Source of the DNA: Chloroflexota bacterium
GTDB taxonomy: Bacteria; Chloroflexota; Anaerolineae; Anaerolineales; Villigracilaceae
Reading direction: 5' to 3'
Assembly (NCBI GenBank): GCA_016191985.1
Contig: JACPVB010000063.1
Coordinates: forward strand, 1 to 18,208
Length of the DNA: 18,208 nt
Under the pieces are notes generated by a model that was given only the letters and a program-made list of their open reading frames with translations, was not told where the DNA came from and did not search any database. Every line of letters starts with the position of its first letter. The first letter of the stretch is position 1. Of the stretch, positions 1 to 5,552 are shown one piece after another. The position numbers and the translations under genes were made by a program.

Positions 1-1069
1 CGGAGAGGGCATTCAATGCAAGCACGGCTTCGGCAACAGCAAGTCCGTTGCTCTGACCGAGCGCCGGGCCGCCGGGGATGGCGAGTGCGCCCGTTGAACC
101 GGCGAACAACTCTGCGAGGCGTTCAAGCGTTTCGAGCTTGATACCGGACTTCGACGCAACATCGATTGGGTCCACATCGGCGAAGACGCTCGGCATGGAA
201 CCACCGCGAATCTCAGAGGCGAGCTTGCCGATTGCAAGGGCAACCAGCGCCTCGGTCCCGGGACGAAGCGGAACCCATTCATCCGCCTTGCCGCCCGTTT
301 GAGACATGCGTGATTCAAATTGCACGAATTTGCCACGCTGTTTTGTTTTTGCTTCACGGAGACCGGCAAACCCGCGCGTGTACGGAACCGGGGAAAGCCA
401 GGTTTCGAGGAAGTTTGCGCCAAAGGAGAAGACCACCTGCGCCCCACCCACATCAAAGAAAGGCAGGCTGGCCTGGCCAAAAAGATTCTCAGCGGCCTTG
501 CTCAACGTGGCGCGAGACTCGAACATGCTCAATGCGCCAAAGCGGACTGGGGTGTTCATGCCGGTTGCTTTTGCAAGATCAGTTACCAGGTCAAAGAGAT
601 GATCGGGAGCCATGCCCATCAGGAAGGCGATCTCTTCGGGTTTGTTATTCTTGAGGGCATCGGCCACAGTCTGAATGGCGGCATCCCATTCAACGATCTC
701 GGTCGAGTCGCCGCCGCGTGCGCTGCGTTTTACTGGATCGGTGACGCGGTCTGGGTTATACAAACCATGCAGGGTGGCTTGTCCACGAGCGCAGGTCTTG
801 CCGAGGTTCAGCGGATTATTCGCATTGCCTTCGGTCTTGATCGCGCGCCCTTGTATCGTGCGGACAATAAGTCCGCAGCCTGCCGCGCATTCGCGGCATG
901 TGGTGGCGTAATAGGTACTCTGGCCGTTGTAGTTGTATTCGGGCATCTGCATGTAGGGTTCGCGTTTGACGTACCGCGAGGCAGGCCCACAACCGGTGAG
1001 AATGGCAGTGGTTGCCGCACCCACACCAGCCAGTTTTAGAAAATCACGCCGGGAAAATTGTTCGCTCAT
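1..1069 (-). CDS. actB: ActB-type molybdopterin-oxidoreductase-like subunit of alternative complex III, N-terminal part
   Basis: The frame is open from an ATG at 1069 to the window edge, so the C-terminus is missing. The N-terminus is a Tat signal (SRRDFLK, residues 6-12) ending in a lipobox-like ILTGC (residues 23-27), so the protein is probably exported folded and lipid-anchored. Four cysteines (C58, C61, C65, C93) form the CxxCxxxC...C pattern of the [4Fe-4S] domain of molybdopterin oxidoreductases, and later text such as FSFGANFLETW and EWVPLRPGTEALVALAIG is typical of that fold. It starts 19 bases after a pentaheme cytochrome, the actA-actB order of alternative complex III, which oxidises quinol and passes electrons to a periplasmic carrier. 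In ActB the N-terminal half is thought to have no molybdenum cofactor. A true molybdoenzyme of the PsrA/TtrA type with a multiheme partner is the alternative, because the missing C-terminal half would decide. Confidence 0.75.
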   Translation of the reverse strand, partial: MSEQFSRRDFLKLAGVGAATTAILTGCGPASRYVKREPYMQMPEYNYNGQSTYYATTCRECAAGCGLIVRTIQGRAIKTEGNANNPLNLGKTCARGQATLHGLYNPDRVTDPVKRSARGGDSTEIVEWDAAIQTVADALKNNKPEEIAFLMGMAPDHLFDLVTDLAKATGMNTPVRFGALSMFESRATLSKAAENLFGQASLPFFDVGGAQVVFSFGANFLETWLSPVPYTRGFAGLREAKTKQRGKFVQFESRMSQTGGKADEWVPLRPGTEALVALAIGKLASEIRGGSMPSVFADVDPIDVASKSGIKLETLERLAELFAGSTGALAIPGGPALGQSNGLAVAEAVLALNALS

Positions 1070-1088
1070 ATTGATTCCTCTCACCCGG

Positions 1089-1643
1089 TTAATAATGACA
1101 CGTGCCGCAATCGCTGAGTTTGACCAGTTTTTCCTGGTCTGCGCCAGCGGTTTCAATATGGCAGTTCAAACACCACCCCATGTTGAACACCTGTGGGTTT
1201 TGGGCAACGGTCACCTTGGACATGTCACCGTGGCAATCTTCGCAGTTTTTCCCCGCCGCAATATGCGCCCGATGATTGAACTGAACAAAGTCCGGCACCT
1301 GCGCCACCGGCACCCATTGAATGGGTGTGCCGCTCTCCACCGCATTTTTCAACGGCGCAAGGAGCGCGCTTGTCTGTGTCTTGGCGATCTGATTATGACA
1401 ACCCCAGCACTTGGCTTGTGAGGGGAGGCCTGCCGCCGGTCCCTTGGAGGCGCCGGGATGGCAATACAAACACTGTATCCCAAAGGCAACATGCGTTTGA
1501 TGTGGGAACTGAATAGGCTGCTCAGGCGGTTGCTGGGTTGCGTAGATACCATACGCAGCAAGACTGAACAACGCCAGGAAAGCAATCCCCACCGCGATCA
1601 GACCGAGAGGCTGTTTCAGCCAGTCAAAAATTCTTTTGATCAT
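1089..1643 (-). CDS. actA: Pentaheme cytochrome c, ActA of alternative complex III
   Basis: A 184-residue protein with one N-terminal membrane helix (about residues 12-34) and five CxxCH haem sites: CLYCH 58-62, CWGCH 79-83, CEDCH 134-138, CLNCH 158-162 and CGTCH 179-183. Extra histidines (H48, H51, H124, H127) could be distal haem ligands. Length, anchor and haem count match ActA, the membrane-anchored pentaheme subunit that receives electrons from the ActB iron-sulfur chain and reduces a periplasmic cytochrome or copper protein. The start at 1643 is preceded by AGGAG at good spacing (CAGGAGAATCC-ATG); an upstream in-frame start would add 17 residues without a better ribosome site. actB follows after 19 bases, so the two are almost certainly cotranscribed. 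A stable hairpin lies upstream of the ribosome site. Confidence 0.88.
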   Translation of the reverse strand: MIKRIFDWLKQPLGLIAVGIAFLALFSLAAYGIYATQQPPEQPIQFPHQTHVAFGIQCLYCHPGASKGPAAGLPSQAKCWGCHNQIAKTQTSALLAPLKNAVESGTPIQWVPVAQVPDFVQFNHRAHIAAGKNCEDCHGDMSKVTVAQNPQVFNMGWCLNCHIETAGADQEKLVKLSDCGTCHY

Positions 1644-1672
1644 GGATTCTCCTGAAATGAACTTAAGCACAA

Positions 1673-1696
1673 TGCCGCCGTTTGGCAGCGGCGGCA
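1673..1696 (-). other. GC-rich hairpin ahead of actA
   Basis: Perfect 8-bp stem (TGCCGCCG / CGGCGGCA) with an 8-base loop. No T-run follows in the direction of transcription, so it is not a standard terminator. It lies between the small ORF at 1710-1832 and the actA ribosome site. It could protect the actA message from decay or set the ratio of actA to the small ORF; this role is inferred from position only. Confidence 0.5.
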
Positions 1697-1709
1697 AAGG
1701 CTGAATTAC

Positions 1710-1832
1710 TTACTCAATACAATGCAAACAGAAAGCTGAAGAGGAATCCATCACGGCATGAATGTATACAAAACCCGTCCCGATAAATATCAGGACGAGA
1801 ATAGGAAATATAACCTTCATGAGTACTTCCAT
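1710..1832 (-). CDS. Small single-helix membrane protein upstream of actA
   Basis: A 40-residue ORF: MEVLMKVIFPILVLIFIG, then TGFVYIHAVMDSSS and AFCLHCIE, then TAA. Residues of about 6-27 form one hydrophobic helix, and the tail ends in a CxxC pair (CLHC) with no following His, so it is not a haem site. The ATG at 1832 is chosen because GGAGAG sits 4-6 bases ahead of it. An ATG at 1844 (44 residues) has no ribosome site, and one at 1820 is also possible. It lies just downstream of a TATAAT-type box and is the first ORF before actA. Small one-helix subunits are known in alternative complex III, so it may be one; I cannot match it to a named subunit. It is too short for usual gene callers. Confidence 0.5.
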   Translation of the reverse strand: MEVLMKVIFPILVLIFIGTGFVYIHAVMDSSSAFCLHCIE

Positions 1833-1886
1833 GACACTCTCCATAGTTGATCAATTGCTGAACCCCGCCAGCAAATAACTCGGCGC

Positions 1887-1892
1887 ATTATA
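1887..1892 (-). promoter_or_regulatory. Predicted promoter (-10) of the act operon
   Basis: Minus-strand TATAAT, preceded by TTG, lies about 55 bases before the small ORF and drives toward actA. No good -35 hexamer stands at 16-18 bases; the closest sequence is T-rich. One arm of the inverted repeat at 1898-1939 lies between the expected -35 and -10, so a bound regulator could block it. Confidence 0.5.
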
Positions 1893-1897
1893 CAACG

Positions 1898-1939
1898 AAA
1901 GTGTAAAAAAGTACATACAAGGGTTAAATTATACACTTT
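1898..1939. promoter_or_regulatory. Inverted repeat in divergent promoter region, possible operator
   Basis: AAAGTGTA (1898-1905) and TACACTTT (1932-1939) are exact reverse complements 26 bases apart, in the 125-137-base gap between divergently transcribed genes. Each arm lies near a predicted -10 box (1887-1892 on minus, 1950-1955 on plus). Spaced half-sites like these could bind a dimer or two dimers that control both directions. No regulator can be assigned. Confidence 0.3.
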
Positions 1940-1949
1940 AGACACATGA

Positions 1950-1955
1950 TACAAT
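1950..1955 (+). promoter_or_regulatory. Possible extended -10 for the small plus-strand gene
   Basis: TGATACAAT matches an extended -10 (TGnTACAAT) and would place the transcript start near 1962, a few bases before the ATG at 1970. No clear -35 is present. The transcript would be nearly leaderless, which fits the lack of a ribosome site. Confidence 0.3.
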
Positions 1956-1969
1956 TGCAAAATAAACCG

Positions 1970-2224
1970 ATGAAAACATCCCCCATCCCTGCCATCGTTG
2001 CCATCTTATTCTTCATCATTGTCTTTGCGCTGGCGTTTGTGTATTTCAATCAGCCTGCCGTATCCGCTCAAGGCGCAGCCGGGCTGGCCCTGCAGACCAC
2101 CCCCACTCCACCGGCAGAAGAAGATGTATCGGTAATCGGCTCCACAGATGGGATTCTTATCATGGGCATCGTGATCGTATTGATCGTCACCCTGCCATTG
2201 CTGTTTCGTAAAAAAGGAAAATAA
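1970..2224 (+). CDS. Small two-helix membrane protein of unknown function
   Basis: An 84-residue protein from the ATG at 1970 (MKTSPIP...). It has a hydrophobic segment at about residues 7-28 that may act as a signal anchor. A short Ala/Thr/Pro/Glu-rich linker (TTPTPPAEED) and an Ile/Val-rich helix (about 59-76) follow, and it ends in basic residues (FRKKGK). The ending resembles a C-terminal anchor with a positive cytoplasmic tail, so the linker probably lies outside the cell. An ATG at 1946 would add eight polar residues (MIQLQNKP), but a -10-like box overlaps it, so 1970 is preferred. No family is recognised. It is the only plus-strand gene and is divergent from the actA operon; a link to respiration is only suggested by position. 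Confidence 0.6.
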   Translation: MKTSPIPAIVAILFFIIVFALAFVYFNQPAVSAQGAAGLALQTTPTPPAEEDVSVIGSTDGILIMGIVIVLIVTLPLLFRKKGK

Positions 2225-2247
2225 AAAGGCGGGCGCTGTCTTTTTTT
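2223..2247. terminator. Bidirectional terminator-like hairpin
   Basis: AAAAAGGC...GTCTTTTT forms a stem of about nine pairs (one G-T) with a 7-base loop between the convergent genes ending at 2224 and 2246. The A-run on one side and the T-run on the other give it a U-tract in both directions. The stem is mostly A-T, so efficiency is uncertain. Confidence 0.5.
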
Positions 2248-2851
2248 ATAACGAGATCAACCCAAGTTCGATCCCGCGCCGCACCGCCTCGGTACGGCTT
2301 GAAATCCCCAACTTTGCATACAAAGACGAAAGATGAAATTTCACCGTGTGTTCGCTGATGCCCAGCGCAAGCGCGATCTGTTTATTTGCCAGCCCCTGCG
2401 CCATCAATTGCAGGACTTCCTTCTCCCGCGCAGTCAACGGCTCGATCAAAGAATCATCGCCCGCAGATTCTCCTCGAGGAAAACGCATCAACCCCTCGAC
2501 CAGGCCTGGTGCGCCGACCCAAAGCCCCTCCCCCGCTGCAAGGACTGCCGCCGCCAACTCATCCTCCGTTGCTTCAGCGGAGAGCACACCCCATGCACGC
2601 ACTTTTGAATTCAAGAGGGAACGAACCGCATCAACATCATCCGTCAGGAACAAAATCGCATAATTCTTTTTTCCCGCCATTAAAGAGACAGAAGAGACCG
2701 AGGCAAGCAGCGCCACCTCGGTCTCTTCTTCATTCATGCTTTCAAGGTTAACTGCTTCCCCCACCACGCTGATCCCGGAATGGCCGCTTAACATTTCACG
2801 CAAGCCAACCCGCAAGGCATGATTCGGCGAAACAATTGTGACCCGGATCAA
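2246..2851 (-). CDS. LuxR/NarL-type regulator with a degenerate receiver domain
   Basis: A 201-residue protein with the layout of NarL-family response regulators. A receiver-like region (about residues 1-115) is followed by a LuxR-type DNA-binding domain (about 136-198) containing LTAREKEVLQLMAQGLANK and the recognition region ISEHTVKFHLSSLYAKL. The receiver has lost its key residues: the usual acidic pair after strand 1 is S8-P9 (IVSPNH), the phospho-acceptor Asp is A50 (VALLASV), and the conserved Lys near strand 5 is not seen. It is therefore unlikely to be switched by phosphorylation. The start is TTG at 2851, directly after the TAA of the protease gene, with GGAG eight bases upstream. 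The two genes are translationally coupled, so the regulator may act with, or be controlled by, that protease. Confidence 0.88.
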   Translation of the reverse strand: MIRVTIVSPNHALRVGLREMLSGHSGISVVGEAVNLESMNEEETEVALLASVSSVSLMAGKKNYAILFLTDDVDAVRSLLNSKVRAWGVLSAEATEDELAAAVLAAGEGLWVGAPGLVEGLMRFPRGESAGDDSLIEPLTAREKEVLQLMAQGLANKQIALALGISEHTVKFHLSSLYAKLGISSRTEAVRRGIELGLISL

Positions 2852-3772
2852 TTATCTTTCTCCAACGACCACATTCACAACCTGCAATTTGCCGCCGCGC
2901 AGCACATCCAGCGGCGTGGATTTGCCAACCACGTCCCCGCTCAAGCGTGTGAACAGCTCATCGTGATGTTCGATGACCTCACCCGCCACACCCGCCAGGA
3001 TGTCACCCACCATCAAACCGCCTTTGCCAGCCGGGCTGTCAGACTCCAGCCCAACGATCAAGAGACCGGTCTCCTGCTTGCGGTTCAATTGTTTTTCTCC
3101 GTCTTCAGGGATATTCACCGTCTGGCTGCGGATTCCAAGATAGCCGCGTTTGATCTTGCCATGCTTTGCAAGGACTTCGGCAGTTTTCCAGGCCACATCC
3201 GCCGGGATGGTGATTGCTCCGCCACTGCCAAAGCCCGAAGTGTTGATGCCATAGACCTGGCCTTCGCCATTAATCAACGGGCCGCCTGAAAAGCCGGGGT
3301 ACGAAACAACATCGGTTTTGATGTAACTTTCCAACATACCGCCGCGTCCCGTGCGGACAGGTCCGCCAAAGGCGTTCACTGTTCCAAAACTGGATTCAAT
3401 TCCTTTCCTGGAAGGGCGGCCAATTGCCAAAACAAATTGCCCAACGCGCGCGGGTGTCTTTGCAATTTCAGCGGGAGTGGCTGAGGCGGCCTGCCCTGAG
3501 TTTGTCGAAGGGTCTAATTTCAAAACGGCCAGGTCAGTTCCCGGGTCCCGACCGGCGAGGCGGGCTGTGAGTTCCGTCCCATCGCCGAACAGTACTTTGA
3601 TATCCTCGTCGCGTTCAACAACATGGTCGGCGGTCAAAATCATATCTTTGGCTATCGCAATGCCGCTGGCAGGGAGGCGGCGGCGCGCATCCACCATCAC
3701 CGTGGATTTGCCCGCCTGTTCCGCGGCGGATGCCATTGCGTCTGAAAGTTCGGTAAAAATATTTTTGCTCAT
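2852..3772 (-). CDS. HtrA-like serine protease with PDZ domain, no signal peptide
   Basis: A 306-residue trypsin-fold protease. The triad is visible: H50 (LTADHVVE), D80 (GTDLAVLKL) and S162 (YPGFSGGPLI). One PDZ domain covers about residues 208-303 (GYLGIRSQ...SPAGKGGLMVGDILAGVAGE). It lacks a signal peptide or membrane anchor, so it should be cytoplasmic, unlike classic DegP/DegS. Residues 87-98 (DPSTNSGQAASA) are encoded by a short repeat placed in a surface loop between the Asp strand and the next strand. The start at 3772 has GGAG about eight bases ahead, and a TATACT box lies just upstream. The next gene, the degenerate LuxR regulator, starts on the base after the stop. Proteolytic control or quality control of a regulator is plausible; the substrate is unknown. 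Confidence 0.9.
   Translation of the reverse strand: MSKNIFTELSDAMASAAEQAGKSTVMVDARRRLPASGIAIAKDMILTADHVVERDEDIKVLFGDGTELTARLAGRDPGTDLAVLKLDPSTNSGQAASATPAEIAKTPARVGQFVLAIGRPSRKGIESSFGTVNAFGGPVRTGRGGMLESYIKTDVVSYPGFSGGPLINGEGQVYGINTSGFGSGGAITIPADVAWKTAEVLAKHGKIKRGYLGIRSQTVNIPEDGEKQLNRKQETGLLIVGLESDSPAGKGGLMVGDILAGVAGEVIEHHDELFTRLSGDVVGKSTPLDVLRGGKLQVVNVVVGER
3494..3512. repeat. Short imperfect palindromic repeat inside the protease gene
   Basis: CCCTGAGTTTGTCGAAGGG on the plus strand, read as PSTNSGQ in the protease. It closely matches a short element that I recognise as recurring through many bacterial genomes, often inside reading frames and read as PSTGSGQA or similar. It keeps the frame open. 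Copies elsewhere in the genome would confirm that it is dispersed. Confidence 0.6.
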
Positions 3773-3791
3773 CGGTAATCTCCTTGACGCC

Positions 3792-3797
3792 AGTATA
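3792..3797 (-). promoter_or_regulatory. Predicted -10 box of the protease-regulator unit
   Basis: Minus-strand TATACT followed within 20 bases by AGGAG and the ATG at 3772, giving a very short leader. The same TATACT hexamer precedes the Fur and NACHT genes in this window. No convincing -35 is seen. Confidence 0.4.
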
Positions 3798-3884
3798 GCG
3801 AAGGCGTGTTCAGAGTGTATCGCCGAAAGGGATTGTTTGGCACTGGACGTTTGGGTAGGTTAATTATCAGTACTTCACGAAAAA

Positions 3885-3942
3885 CTCTGGAGTCGGGCAG
3901 CTTGCTGCCCAAAATTCCCATCAGCAAGCTGATGGAGTCCAG
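3885..3942. repeat. Pair of related palindromes in the gap between cbiO and the protease gene
   Basis: Two hairpins lie side by side: GGGCAGCTTGCTGCCC (3895-3910) and CCATCAGCAAGCTGATGG (3918-3935). Their cores (CAGCTTGCTG and CAGCAAGCTG) are also exact reverse complements of each other, and outer CTGGA/TCCAG arms flank both. The element can therefore fold as two small hairpins or one long one. It may end the cbiO transcript or be a dispersed REP-like element. There is no T-run, so an intrinsic terminator is unlikely. The rest of the 186-base gap shows nothing coding. Confidence 0.55.
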
Positions 3943-3958
3943 AATCGTGATCTACTGC

Positions 3959-4714
3959 TTACGGTTTTTCCAACCCATGCGCTGTCAACAATTCTTCATT
4001 TTCCAAAATCTCGCGCGTGGAGCCATCCGCCACGACGCGCCCCTCATCCATCACGATCACACGCGGGAAGAGTTCCTTCACCAGCACCATATCATGCGTG
4101 GAGACGAGCATGGTGATGGGCAGTTCGCGCAACAAATTAATTAACGTCCTTCGCGCGCGCGGGTCAAGCCCTGCAGAGGGTTCATCCAAAATCAACAAAC
4201 TTGGGTTCATCGAAAGCACGGTTGCAATCGCAATCCGTTTCTTTTCGCCGACGCTCAAGTGATGCGATAACCGATCGCGATACGAGGACATGCGCACGGC
4301 TTCGAGCGCCGCATCCACCCGCGCACGGACATCCGCTTCGGGCAGCCCCATATGCAGCGGACCAAAGGCCACATCCTCGAACACAGTGGGTGAAAAAAGC
4401 TGGTCATCCGGGTTCTGGAAAACAAGCCCCACCATCGCGCGAATGACAGATAAATTATTGCGTGTGAGGGGCTTGCCCGAAATCTCGATGTCACCATGTC
4501 CGTTCAATATCCCGTTCAAGTGCAGCATCAATGTGGATTTGCCCGCGCCATTCGGCCCCACCAGGGCCACCTTGTCGCCACTGCACAAGTTGAAGGAAAC
4601 GCCATGCAGGGCGGCATGTCCATCGGGGTAGGAGAAGTGCAAATCCTTCACGGTCAACACATCGCCATCACATTCAGGCATTTCAAAATTATTTTTAATA
4701 TGAGTAACAGGCAT
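3959..4714 (-). CDS. cbiO: ECF transporter ATPase, nickel/cobalt uptake (CbiO/NikO)
   Basis: A 251-residue ABC ATPase. Walker A is GPNGAGKST (residues 53-61), the Q-loop is FQNPDDQLF (99-107, the QNPDDQ form typical of energy-coupling-factor ATPases), the signature is LSVGEKK (153-159), Walker B is LLILDEP (173-179) and the H-loop is at H207 (VSTHD). It hydrolyses ATP on the cytoplasmic side to drive uptake through CbiQ and CbiM. The ATG at 4714 overlaps the cbiQ stop (TGATG), with AAGG five bases ahead. A GTG three bases earlier is an equally possible start. It is the last gene of the fur-cbiM-cbiQ-cbiO operon. Only one ATPase gene is present, as usual for metal ECF systems. Confidence 0.93.
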   Translation of the reverse strand: MPVTHIKNNFEMPECDGDVLTVKDLHFSYPDGHAALHGVSFNLCSGDKVALVGPNGAGKSTLMLHLNGILNGHGDIEISGKPLTRNNLSVIRAMVGLVFQNPDDQLFSPTVFEDVAFGPLHMGLPEADVRARVDAALEAVRMSSYRDRLSHHLSVGEKKRIAIATVLSMNPSLLILDEPSAGLDPRARRTLINLLRELPITMLVSTHDMVLVKELFPRVIVMDEGRVVADGSTREILENEELLTAHGLEKP

Positions 4715-5505
4715 CACAACCTTCCAAGAACTTGAACGATAAAAATAATCGCAATCGCAAATGCAGTGACGTAATAATCGCCGGGCTTCATTTCATGCGG
4801 ATTCAATGTATAAAGATGACCCGAATACCCGCGCGACATCATCGCATTGTAGATGCGGTCACTGCGCTCGTAACTTCGCAAAAAGAGTTGACCCGCCATA
4901 TTGCCCGCCACCCTGGCCCGCCAAAAAACGCCTCCACCGGACCTGTTACCTGCCGCCGCCGCCGAACGAGATTCCCTCGCCCTCAGCAGACGGAAGACTT
5001 CATCCGTCAGCACGAAGAGATAACGATAAAGAAAGGCAATGATCGTGGTGAGAATGGCAGGGACTTTCAAATGCTCCAAAGCATGAATGAGATCGGGGAA
5101 GCGAGTCACCGCCACGAGCAGGATTGCCATCTGCACCGAAAGCCACGAGCGGATGAGAATGCTCACGAAACGCAGGAGTCCCGCATCCGTTATGGTGAAG
5201 TCTGACATAAAAAGATGAAAAGCGAACAGCGGTTTGCCGGGAATGGAAAATAAAACTGTTACCGCGATCAATGCAAACGGCAGGGCGATGATGGAACGTT
5301 TCAGCGTGTACCCCAAACCGAGACGGGAGAGTAAATTAGCCAATAATACAACCAGCCACGCAAACCCAAATGCCACCCACGCGCCGTCGGGAAGCAGGGC
5401 ATTTGAAATGATAAATACAACAGTCACCGCTGCTTTGACGCGAGGGTCAAGGCGGTGGATAAAACTTTCCTTCTCGTGATACCGGTCAAAAGCGTTGAAA
5501 TGCAT
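4714..5505 (-). CDS. cbiQ: ECF transporter transmembrane coupling protein (CbiQ/NikQ)
   Basis: A 263-residue T-component with several hydrophobic helices (about 25-37, 43-60, 71-88, 107-133, 148-166 and 245-260). The two coupling motifs that bind the ATPase are present: ARESRS at 176-181 and SRGYSG at 224-229, variants of the Ala-Arg-Gly motifs of this family. HRLDPRVKAAVT near the N-terminus is also typical. It links ATP hydrolysis by CbiO to substrate release from CbiM. The ATG at 5505 lies six bases after the cbiM stop and has no visible ribosome site, because the leader is built from heptamer repeats. Translation probably depends on coupling to cbiM. Confidence 0.93.
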   Translation of the reverse strand: MHFNAFDRYHEKESFIHRLDPRVKAAVTVVFIISNALLPDGAWVAFGFAWLVVLLANLLSRLGLGYTLKRSIIALPFALIAVTVLFSIPGKPLFAFHLFMSDFTITDAGLLRFVSILIRSWLSVQMAILLVAVTRFPDLIHALEHLKVPAILTTIIAFLYRYLFVLTDEVFRLLRARESRSAAAAGNRSGGGVFWRARVAGNMAGQLFLRSYERSDRIYNAMMSRGYSGHLYTLNPHEMKPGDYYVTAFAIAIIFIVQVLGRL

Positions 5506-5508
5506 AAT

Positions 5509-5552
5509 GATTTACGATTTGCGGTTTTTGATTTGCGGTTTTTGATTTGCGG
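5509..5552. repeat. Heptamer tandem repeat at the cbiM/cbiQ junction
   Basis: Forty-four bases with strict 7-base periodicity on the plus strand: GATTTAC, GATTTGC, GGTTTTT, GATTTGC, GGTTTTT, GATTTGC, GG. It can also be read as a 14-base unit (GATTTGCGGTTTTT) at 5516, 5530 and 5544. A second patch, GATTTAT-GATTTAC-GATTTGC, sits at 5594-5614. The array encodes the CbiM C-terminus and reaches to within three bases of the cbiQ start codon. Heptameric short tandem repeats are known from cyanobacteria and other genomes. Confidence 0.8.

Noticed and set aside
320..1039. Plus-strand open frame of 239 codons at the left end
   Set aside because: It is the antisense shadow of the ActB-like gene, which has a Tat signal, an iron-sulfur motif and a matching operon partner.
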